Source of the DNA: Simmondsia chinensis
Lineage: Eukaryota > Streptophyta > Magnoliopsida > Caryophyllales > Simmondsiaceae
Assembly: GCA_018398585.1 (NCBI GenBank)
Contig: JAGTTD010000005.1
Span: 8,301,355-8,365,354 of the forward strand
DNA length: 64,000 nucleotides
Direction: 5' to 3'
Shown here: one piece after another, positions 1 to 8,825 of the stretch
How the letters are laid out: each line of letters opens with the position of its first letter
How positions within the stretch are numbered: position 1 is the first letter of the stretch
The notes under the pieces: generated by a model
What the model saw: only the letters and a program-made list of their open reading frames with translations
The model's database searches: none
Told to the model about the DNA's origin: nothing
Program-made: the position numbers and the translations under genes

Positions 1-336
1 TTCTATTGGTTAATGGACCACCTCTTCAAGGCTATTAACAGAAAATCTTACTATCATTAAGATATATATGATCTTTAGGTAGCACAAGATTACAACATTT
101 TGCAAATTTAAACCAGAAATCCGGGAAGACACTGAGCAGTTCTATTGTTCAATGTTAGACAAGACAGCACCCAAACACACAAGTTTCAAATATCCTTCAT
201 TCTCTAAATCACTCAGTGTCCAAGTGCCAGCTTCTCAGATACTTATGTGATTGGCACAGTTGCAACACAATCACTAACTACTAACTTAACTGTCTCAAAC
301 AAGAAACTAGTAAGTAACAAATTATGTCCAGAAGCA

Positions 337-369
337 TCAGCATTCAATCAGCCAAACTAGAAATTTCAG
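337..369 (-). CDS. possible short last exon of the R3H-SUZ gene
   Basis: Exon 3 ends in phase 0 at donor CAG|GTGACA (497). The best acceptor to the left is TTTCTTGTCTAG| at 370, preceded by a pyrimidine-rich tract on the minus strand. Joining it gives ten residues (LKFLVWLIEC) and a stop at 339-337. I cannot compare it with a homologue, and another acceptor (ACAG| near 409) would give only four residues. Positions 1-336 hold nothing else I can call; they may be 3' UTR. Confidence 0.3.
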   Translation of the reverse strand: MKFLVWLIEC

Positions 370-496
370 CTAGACAAGAAACAATTAAAAATCAGAAACA
401 TGAAATCTGTTCGAAAGGAATGATAGAAGCCAAGACTGCTGTAAATAGCACCACAAAAACTATCCATACAAAGATCAGAAACTTTATGTTTGTCAC

Positions 497-3400
497 CTGT
501 CCATATTGCTGATGAATGTGATCTTGAGGATGAACAAACGGCATTCCAGGACGTTGAAATGGAAACTGGGAAGAATGCAGATATATTGCAGAAGCAGAGC
601 GTGCACCAACATGATTGGGACCATATGCAGCCATTGCAGTCTCTGGATGGCCATATCCTATAGTTGCAGAACTGGACGGAGAAGCCCATGGCCCAGGTAG
701 ATGTTGAGGAATGGGCTGTGGGTGCTCAGTAGGAATATGAGGCCCATGAGTTGGTGCAAGTTGCGGAAATTCAGTGTTGTAATTTACAACAGGGGTGTAC
801 ATAGGTTGGATGGTGTATGGACCCGCATTAAATCCAAACCCAGGATCAAACCTTTGCATATACCTGCAATGAATTCATTCACAAAGTTAGGTATGGAAGG
901 TAGAAACAATCTCTGCTCTATTTTTGAGGAATGTTCGTTGCACATAAGACTGAATATTGAACCATTCAGAGACAGCATATTAACTTCCAAAAATGCGAAA
1001 ACAGTTTCCATCTTTATGATTAATGAAAATTTGGCAAAAGCATTTCAGAATCAAGCCAAAGAACAAATAAGGCTAAAAAGCATTTCCAAAGAACAAGAGC
1101 TAAGAGTAAGAAAGACTATAAAATACTGTAATAACACAAGCAGCAATCAAACCAAAGAAAAATAAGGCTTAAGCATTTCTAGAGAACAAGAGCTAGACTG
1201 AAAAGAACAATAAAATAATTTACTAACACAAACAGCAGTGAAGTCATACACACTCCAGATGACCACATCAGAACTGTTATGCTCAACACAAAATTCATCC
1301 TTCACTAATCATGAATAAGGCTACTTATTCTCCTACGCACGTACATTGATGACCCCAATCAATAATGGGCTGCAGATAAGTGAGGGAGGCAGAAAGGGAG
1401 AGCATGTGAGACTACCAGTGGGATGGGGAAGAATCCAAAAGACAAGTGGACAGAACTGCAACAAGAAAGCAGCAAAAAACAGCCACAACTATATAACAAG
1501 AAATGGATGGACAGGATACCTGTCATAGCTCCTGTCATAGTCAGGATCCTTGCGGTCAATGTCATGGTCCCTAAAGATAGCCACCTTATTACTGTGGTTG
1601 TGTCTGTTCACAGGGTCCTTCTCTACCCTACCTCTAGCTGACCTACTGCTACCTGAAGACGAATCAATTATACCACGGCCAATGCTCAATTGAGAAACCC
1701 CAGGAGCAGGTCTCTCCTGTGACTTTGGCATGACCACAGAACTATGCCGCAAATTATCTTGCTTCTTAGCTTCACTCTCTGGTTTGGGACCAGAACCATG
1801 ATGATTAGTAGAGTTGAAAATCCTTGCACGAGCCTTGTTGTATTCCTCTTTCCTCTCCTCCACACTTTTGGAATTATTCATCTTTGCAGAACTGGAAGGA
1901 TTGCTAGCAACAGGAGAATGTTTATGCGGTCGCTGTTTGATTGCAAACATGACAACACCGCTATCTTCTTGAGGCAAATTTACAGGTATATCTGCAAGGC
2001 GAATACGTGGGAGCCGGCACTCGGTTGAAGTTTTACGAACAATTATTCTAGAGCCAGATCCATCAGGGAGATTATTGTCTAATAAGACCATGGACTGCAG
2101 GAAGTAATGCTGAGCCACACGGTGTGCAGCCAATCGTAAATAGGAAGTGGGCAGCTGCTGAAACTCCATCTGATCTCGCGTGGGATCACGAATGAATTGT
2201 AGAACATCTTGTTCCATCCGTAAAACTGAAAATGCAAAGCATCATGGGGTAAATAAATTTTAAATGACAAAACAGTATGGAAGAAAGGTAACGAAAAAAG
2301 CACACAAGTCTACTGATAACTGAGACAGAAAATGCAGAGGCAAACTCCATGACATATAAACCTTCCTCCAACATACAGCTCAAGTAGAGAAATCATCAAG
2401 CACAGCTCACTTTACTCTCATGTTTGATGTTTGATAATAACTTATGTTAAATGTTACTTAATACATCAATACCCCCCGCTGCATAAGTTAAGACAATAAA
2501 TAGCCATAGCCAAGCTGAATTCTCCACATTAAATATCTTTGATAAAGGTCATCCAAATTCATGTCCAATCTTAACTTTTGTTGAATTATTCTTCATACCA
2601 ATCGGTAATTAATTATTTCTTTCATAAGCTGAAGCACCCCACACGCCTTGGGTGAAAGTCATTCAAATACAAGGAAGTTGGTTCCCGAAATCTAAGCAGT
2701 CAATAACTTACACTGAAGAGTAGTTGGTTTTTGACAGAAAATATAAGATGTGTCGTCCAAAAAGCAAGATTTGCTATATGGGATGTGAAAAACGCATTTT
2801 AAAAATCAATACAACCAAACACATCATCCTATTTCATTCATGCTCCGTGATTTTAAGCCTGTGGTATCAAAACGACACCTATTGATATGCCATGTAATTA
2901 ACATTCACATGTCTTCTAACATTTAAAACAATGCCATGCCATTAAACTCTTTTGCCACATCATCATGCCAGCCGCCAAGTCATCATGTGGGATGTACACA
3001 TCAACACTGGTTGTCACGTCATCACGCTGGTAGCCGGCAACATACCTGAGGCCCGTCTTATTCCTTTTCAAAAAAATGTCAATCTTTCTCCCAAACATAT
3101 TACTCTTCTTATGTATATTGTCAACATGTTTCCTTTCTTGGTCTTTGTTTTCAAACATAATGCCTCATTAGATATTTCTGTTTAAATGATCAATAGCTTT
3201 TGCCTTGTTCTAGCAACAGCAACATACCAATGCCCCAAGGACTCCCACCTAAGCAAGGTCCGCGCCGGGGGGGGGGGGGGGGAGGATTTCCCCCTTCAGG
3301 GTATTATCCCTGAAGAGAGGCTATTTCCGAGTGCCCTCAACCTAAGGGTGAGGATTTCTCAAGAGATCACCCATCCTGGTACTGCTCAGTGTATAAAAAA

Positions 3401-6400
3401 GCGCGCCTAGGCATTGAGGCGCACCTCCATCGCCTCAGGCAAGGCAACTTCAGTGAGGCGCGCCTTTTGTTTTTTGGGTATATTTTGCCTTAAATTTTAC
3501 ATATTATTATATTATGTGTGTTTTTGTTGTGTTACATAATTTTTGTAAAAAAGTTTACATTGATATATTTACAATTTTTGTAAAAAAGCTTATGTTGATA
3601 TGTATAATACAACACCTTTTGATGAATATCAATATTTTTTAGTGGTATTTTTCTTAAGCACTATATAGATTTTTAATTAGAGTTGTTATATTAAATAATT
3701 AATTAATTTTTTAGCTTATGTTCATAAAATATTTTATAAATATAGAATATGAATGCAAATTACGAAACCGTGCGCCTCACTTCGCTAAGGCACGCGCCTT
3801 CGCCTTGCGCCTAGGCATTAGGACCCCCTATCACCTCAGTGCGCCTTGCGCCTTTTTATACATTGGTATTGCTCTCGGCCAAGTACGCTTAACTTCGGAG
3901 TTCTAATGGGATCCGATGACGACGTGTTGGTACCCTCTTTGGTGCCTTGTTCTAGCACACAAAACAAATTATTGATAGTTCATCCAAGATTTGAATGGGG
4001 TGTAAGAAAAGATGGCTCTACTAAACAAGCGCCAATCAATTTTTTGTTTTCTACCGAAAACAAGAGCGCACACAAACAAATTAAAAGAACACACTCATTA
4101 CCTAAAAGCATGGACCCGGAAACAAAACAAAACATAGATCAAAACACATATACAATGAAAAGCGAGCACGGTTACAACCTAAAAGCAAGCAGGCAAGCGT
4201 GCATACATTAATGGATGCTAAATTCAACATCAAATACTTAAAACTCTGGAAAGGCAGAGGAGAGAGTAAGGGGCATATATAAATCGAGCCAAGCCTAAGC
4301 TTAATAGCCGTAAGGCTCAACTTGTCAACATTTTCTCAGATTGAAGGTTATCGAACCTGGAGACTTCGAGCACCTGCATGGCTCATCGTGAATCTAACCT
4401 CAGAAGATTTGGTCCAAGTTTGGCTTGCTTATGCTCATTTAGATTAAAGATAAGCTCATCTAGGCTTATTTAGACTAGAGTTGGGCTCCTTCCAGATCAA
4501 ACTTTTGGCTTGTTTGGGCACATTTCAGCTCATAATTTAGATCAATACTGGTTCATTTAGAATAATTTAGGCTCGTCAGCCACCAAGCCTGAGCTTTACA
4601 AGGCTCAAGTTTGTCTTGCTTAGCTAAATGAGCCAAATCGACTAGGCTTGAGCTCAAAAAAGCAAAGCCTCTCAAGATCAATAACAAGCCGGATCATGAA
4701 GGCAGACAAGCTGCCTTGGCTTATTTACAAACCTAGGGAGAACAAAGGACATCCCCACCTACATTTGCTCATTTTGCATGTACACAGACACAAATTTAAG
4801 AAACATTTTCTCGATACTAGTCAAATGTCCAACCAGACATGTATATGCCTATCTGCATTTATTTTGATTTGGGTTTTATCTTGCACAACCCACTCTTTTG
4901 GATAAGCAGCTCGAGAGTAGGGGATTTGAACATGTCTAGGGCTTCAACCTATCTCCCCGGATCTTCCCCATAAGTAAAGCGTATTATGACAATGAGCACA
5001 AGTTGGTAAATGAGAAAGTGACATCCAGGTCTAGGCAATAAACATTCATGACATCCAACCCTAGCCAGCTCATCTATTACAGAGTGCGTATGCACCATGG
5101 CAAATAAACACCCTCCAATATTCTCAGTAGCGGTTTCCTTTTTCCACAGTTCACTCAAAACCTTCGAAGCCCGTACTGTAGTTACAAGAAACTCCTAAAA
5201 TACTAACATTTCACACTTCAGCATTTCACAGTCAAATTCACGTTTCCAATGCGTATCAAACTCAATGGAAACACGTTCAAACAATCATGGAATCATTTTG
5301 ATAAGAAGATACTTATTACATTATTTGTTAGCTAATTATATCACTCGATTTCAAAGAATGATTAAAGTGTGTGGACATATTGAAGTCAATGTTCTAGATC
5401 TCATTCATTTGAGTGCTTAATTTCTTGGTTATTACTTAATATGGGTTTTGTTTTAAAATTTATGCTTTAACAACTCAACTGATAACATTTCATTACTTTT
5501 TCTTTTATATCTAATCTATAGTAATATAACTACTTCCTCCACACTCCCAAACTTAGAAACTTCTATGACTTTCTGCTCCCTCATTCCAGCTTCCATTTCC
5601 ACTCCCGCCCCTGCTTCATGCAACTATAGCCCATACAACTTTCTAGCATCCGCATTTTTCACCAATAGGCCTCTCCAAAAACCAGTAGATCAGAATAATC
5701 GCACTAAGATCCCCAGACTAATCCTTACCATCCAGAAGATCATATTTACAGTGAACTCAGACAAGCTCAGCACAAAATGCATTTGAACAACAAAAGTAAT
5801 CGAAACCGACAAATACTTACAGAAAACTTGTCACTTAGGTACCTAGAGGTTTGGGCATTTATCATATGGGTACCCCGGCATTTCAATATATATAAGAAGA
5901 TGCCCTGAGATTTCAAAAATTTATCATTTAGGAACTCTATATCGAATTTTGGAAAATGACACCTAATTAATAAAATTTTGAAACTTTAGGATACGTGAGT
6001 GATAAAATCTTTAAACTTCAAGATAACTCATTATATATATTAAAACGTCAGGTCACTTAGAAGATAAATCCTCAAACCTCATGGTACCTAAGTGATAAAG
6101 TCCTATACTTAATCCGCAAAAACTCGTGAGGGTTATGTAAAGAATCACGAAGGAGCTCATCAACCTGATTAATTGCATCCTCATACAATCCCAAAGCCAA
6201 GTTTTCGAAGCTGGAAAACTCCCACGTTATGCCTGTTTTGTGTTCGTTATTGGAGCTAAATCGCTTATCGAACTGAGTTTGAGTAGGGGGTGCTCGACTC
6301 GTTAACGTTCACAAAAAGTTTGCTAAAGGCTCATTAAGTCTTATTAAAAGCTCGTCAAGAACTCGTGAGGCCTTCTCAACAGTTAAGATTAGCTCAACAA

Positions 6401-6961
6401 TGGTTCAATAATAACTCGATAGCAAGTCAAATAGTTTAACTCAATAGCAAGGGTGACTACATAACGAGCTCAGCTCGGCTCATTAGCCACTAACGAGCCG
6501 ACCCAAGTATAAAATATACTAAAATCTTATTGAACCGAGCTCAATTAGAAAGCTCAATAAGAACCCAGCTCGAGTCAAAACAACGGGTGCTCGACCTGTC
6601 TCGTTTACACCCCTATCTCTTATCTTCGACATCGGATTCCTTAATGTTCACAGATGTGGATCGAAATCAAGAAACACTCACTCGACAAACGCTCACGAGG
6701 GTTCTGCAAAGCCTCACGAAGGAACTGATCAACGTGGCTAATCGCATCCTCATACAATCCGGAGGCCGAGTTTTCGGAGCCGGCGCCAGAATCATCGGCT
6801 CCGAGCTCCAAAGCCGGAGCATTACCAGAAGAAGAAGAGGTTGAGCTATTCTTAGAAGAGGAAAGCATGAGCCTTTTCATGCTCTCCTCTACATCCGCCG
6901 CCTCCCATGACTCCGGCGCCGCCACCGCATCCTCAACAGAGCCAGAGCCGCGGCGTTCCAT
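497..6961 (-). CDS. R3H domain and SUZ domain protein, spliced, 3 clear exons
   Basis: Predicted nucleic-acid-binding protein. Exons on the minus strand are 6961-6682, 2225-1520 and 863-497. The first donor is CGA|GTGAGT and the acceptor TTTTCAG|TTTTACGG, joining in phase to read RLS-ILRMEQDV. The second donor AG|GTATCC and acceptor TTGCAG|GTATATG give DR-YMQRFDP. The start is the ATG at 6961-6959; no in-frame ATG lies just upstream. The three exons give 451 codons. Exon 1 is a Ser/Ala/Glu-rich head. Exon 2 opens with the R3H motif (LRLAAHRVAQHY), then a SUZ motif (SVEERKEEYNKARARIF), then a Ser/Arg-rich linker. Exon 3 is Pro/Gln/Tyr-rich low-complexity sequence. Family knowledge says R3H binds single-stranded nucleic acid and SUZ binds RNA; the target here is unknown. 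Intron 1 is 4.45 kb and full of transposons. The exon 3 reading frame continues past donor CAG|GTGACA into a hydrophobic tail, which I take as intron. Confidence 0.88.
2226..3200. other. left part of R3H intron 1, no gene seen
   Basis: AT-rich intron sequence between exon 2 of the R3H gene and the 5S-derived SINE. I see no coding frame, RNA gene or bounded repeat in it. Confidence 0.6.
3267..3282 (+). repeat. poly-G tract, 16 nt
   Basis: Sixteen consecutive G inside the body of the 5S-derived SINE. The length may be unreliable if this region was hard to sequence. Confidence 0.9.
3387..3865. mobile_element. hAT-like MITE inserted in the 5S-derived SINE
   Basis: The ends are CAGTGTATAAAAA and, inverted, CAATGTATAAAAAGG. 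The interior is an AT-rich core between GC-rich arms with repeated GCGCC and CTAGGC motifs. The 8-bp target duplication is GTACTGCT (3379-3386) and GTATTGCT (3866-3873), one mismatch. CARTG ends with 8-bp duplication are typical of hAT elements. No transposase is encoded. The target is the 5S head of the SINE, between the box A and box C parts. Confidence 0.8.
4380..4665. repeat. GCTCATTTAGGCT-rich degenerate repeat
   Basis: The stretch is rich in repeated GGCTTG, GCTCATTTAG and AGCTCA words. It resembles the interiors of the 530-bp hAT-like family elsewhere in the window (25759-26294, 37616-38148), but no bounded ends are visible here. It is probably a decayed fragment. Confidence 0.35.
4666..5821. 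other. R3H intron 1, no gene seen
   Basis: AT-rich intron sequence. The open frames in it are short and look random. Confidence 0.55.
5822..6104. mobile_element. Mutator-like MITE (CACTTAGGTACC ends)
   Basis: The ends are inverted repeats: GAAAACTTGTCACTTAGGTACC at the left and, inverted, AGGACTTTATCACTTAGGTACC at the right. The flanks ATACTTACA (5813-5821) and ATACTTAAT (6105-6113) look like a decayed 9-bp duplication. There is no coding potential. Related fragments occur near 14610-14710 and 18530-18690. It lies in R3H intron 1. Confidence 0.6.
6122..6214 (-). pseudogene. decayed duplicate of R3H exon 1 inside intron 1
   Basis: The minus strand reads ENLALGLYEDAINQVDELL followed by RDSLHNPHEFL. 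The true exon 1 end reads ENSASGLYEDAISHVDQFL followed by REALQNPRERLS. At the position of the real donor GTGAGT this copy has TTAAGT, so it cannot splice there. The similarity runs about 93 nt and stops where GTTTTCCAG precedes it. The copy is open through this stretch, but I infer that it is a relic of a local duplication. Confidence 0.7.
6262..6615. mobile_element. truncated hAT-like GTGTAAAC element
   Basis: The right end is TCGTTTACACCCCTA at 6615, the same as the right end of the element at 25759-26294. The interior has the same CTCGNNAAGCTC word structure, including TTGAGTAGGGGGTGCTCG. The left end is missing. Confidence 0.55.
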
Positions 6962-7117
6962 GGTAGAATAGCGCAAGGACGCGCGTATCAATCGCTAGGG
7001 TTTTGGAAGCCAAGCGATCATCAAAACATCATGGTGGTTGAGATGGAGATTGGAGAGATTTCAAGATTTCATCGAAAGTCAGGGTTAGGGTTTGGAGAGG
7101 ATGGGGCAAAGAATCGA

Positions 7118-7118
<1 letters not shown>

Positions 7119-7140
<22 letters not shown>
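7119..7140 (-). repeat. (GA)n microsatellite, 5' leader of the R3H gene
   Basis: An uninterrupted GA run lies about 160-180 nt upstream of the R3H start codon. On the coding strand it is CT-rich, as is common in plant 5' UTRs. Confidence 0.8.
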
Positions 7141-7148
<8 letters not shown>

Positions 7149-7270
7149 GGTTGAAATGAAAGTTGAGGAGATGGGATTTTTGGCGAGTGCTATATGGGCT
7201 GGGCCGAGGGGCAGTGGTGTGACAAGAGGGGTCCACTTGGGATGACTTTGTTTTTTTAGACAAAGGGGAA

Positions 7271-7982
7271 TAAGGATCGCAATGGATCGCGTTTGGATCG
7301 AATTTATTTTTATTCAGATTTAAGTCACAAAAATCTTGACCCGATTTAAATCCATAAAAAACCAATTTATTTTATTAAAGTTCAATCCAAATTCAAAACT
7401 ATTGGATAGCATGGATATCTAATCTAAATTTATAACTTATTATAATCATATAACAAATTGTAATATTTCAATCTAATATTAATATATGTAACATTAATAA
7501 TGTAATAATAGTACCTTAAAAGCTAATATTTGGACAAATTGCTACACCTTTTATTTTATAATATTGATGATGAAGACAATGCCGTTGATTCTCGACAGTG
7601 GCAGCTGGCAATTGCTTAAAGACCTTTTAACTATTATCTTCATATATGTATTTGTTATATCATAGTTTTTACCAAATAATATTATAGTGCCAAATCAAGC
7701 TCCAAAATGTTGACACAAAAAAAAAAAAAAATACTGAAATCTAGTTTAACACATTAAAGACTCAAAATTTAGTAACAAAATTTTATCTTATATTAAATAT
7801 AATTTTAGGTCGGATGTAGGTTGGGTTTGGATTGGATTTGATGTCATTCAAATCTAACCCGACCCAAACTCATTTATCAACATCCAAATTCAAATCCACT
7901 TAAAACTCATTTTGTACATCCAAATCTATTATAAGAGATTGGATTGAATATCCAATAGATTCAGGTGAAATTACCATTCCTA
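7271..7982. mobile_element. possible hAT-like non-autonomous element
   Basis: The left end TAAGGATCGCAATGG and the inverted right end TAGGAATGGTAATTTC form imperfect terminal repeats. The interior is AT-rich with repeated ATCCAAATTCAAATCC and GGATTGGATT words at both arms. The flanks share GGGAA but no clean 8-bp duplication. Confidence 0.4.
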
Positions 7983-8292
7983 GGGAAGTATCACCTGCCT
8001 ATTTGATATTGGTGTGGAAAAATTATCTTTTTAAAAGTATTTTTTATTTAAGCACTTTTATTAAAAGTATTGTTTTAAAGAAGCATTCTATATTTGACTC
8101 AACGAATGAGGAAGTGTTTATGATGTTATTGTATTGTTTGGTAAGTGTTTAAGAAAAATGTTTTTTCCCGTCAATTTATAAAAAAAGGGACAATAATTTT
8201 GTGACGGATATTTTTTGAAAATTAACATAAAAATCATGAAAACTCTACAGAAATTATACAAAGAAATATAAAAGTCACCCTAAAATCATACC

Positions 8293-8638
8293 TGTTGAAA
8301 TTATTTCATAGTATTTTACTTGTATTTTTTTGTATTTAGTATTGTACTTAGTATTCAACATATTTACTAGGGTAGACAACAATTAAATTTCCCCCATTAG
8401 TACCCCATGGTAACCAGCCCAAGCTCATCAAGAGGGAGAGGGAGAGTTTTGCTTTGCCTTTATTTCTTTATTTACTTTCATTATTCATGTAATTAACTAT
8501 CTTAGGATTCCCTTTGCTAGTAGTCTCTTCACTTGTCCTTAGAATTAGTATAAGTAGGAGGTTGTTTTGTTAATGAGATTTATCCAATTCAATTCTCCCA
8601 ATATTGTTTCTAGTAATTTTCATTCTTGTTTTTCTTCA
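8293..8638 (+). repeat. 5' LTR of copia element 8293-13522
   Basis: It begins TGTTGAAATTATTTC and ends TTCTTCA. Compared with the 3' LTR it lacks three bases (ACA) at its right edge, next to the primer-binding site. Confidence 0.9.
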
Positions 8639-8716
8639 TGGTATCAGAGCGGGTTTGAATCGGGATCATCAAAATTTTTATCAGAGCGGGTTTGAATCGG
8701 GATCATCAAAATTTTT
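8639..8716 (+). other. primer-binding site followed by a 37-bp tandem duplication
   Basis: TGGTATCAGAGC at 8639-8650 is the complement of the initiator Met tRNA 3' end. A 37-bp unit starting ATCAGAGCGGGTTTG is repeated (8643-8679, 8680-8716), so ten of the twelve primer-binding bases occur twice. Confidence 0.85.
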
Positions 8717-8825
8717 TTTTTCTTCCAGCCGTGCGCCCCCTTTCAGCAGTGCACTCCCAGAATTCATTTAGTGAGTCTCCACTTGATATCTTGTTTTTAC
8801 TTGTGTTTTTCGTGATTATTTCATA

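Larger units (their letters stand above)
3216..3942 (-). mobile_element. 5S rRNA-derived SINE with RTE-like tail, interrupted by a MITE
   Basis: Read on the minus strand, the element starts at 3942 with about 100 nt of 5S rRNA similarity. This includes GGATCCCATTAGAACTCCG and the type-1 Pol III promoter parts: box A region GAAGTTAAGCGTACTTGG at 3896-3879 and box C region (CAGGATGGGTGAT) within 3386-3365. A non-5S body follows, with a run of 16 C on this strand. It ends in TATGTTGCTGTTGC. A perfect 15-bp target-site duplication, TGCCTTGTTCTAGCA, flanks it at 3201-3215 and 3943-3957. Removing the 479-bp MITE and its 8-bp duplication leaves about 240 bp, a normal SINE size. Cassandra LTR elements also carry 5S sequence, but the long duplication and TTG-type tail fit target-primed insertion better. 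It lies in R3H intron 1. Confidence 0.82.

Noticed and set aside
392..496. Hydrophobic C-terminal tail (membrane segment) of the R3H protein
   Set aside because: It follows directly on a good splice donor (CAG|GTGACA) and is T-rich, as expected of an intron.
3346..3942. Functional 5S rRNA gene
   Set aside because: Only about 100 nt match, the ends are wrong, and the copy is split by a MITE and bounded by a SINE-type duplication.
3216..3942. Cassandra-type LTR carrying 5S sequence
   Set aside because: No LTR pair, primer site or 5-bp duplication. The 15-bp duplication and TTG tail point to a SINE instead.
6962..6991. Upstream extension of the R3H protein by ten residues
   Set aside because: The codon at 6991 is TTG, not ATG. 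The first ATG in frame is at 6961.
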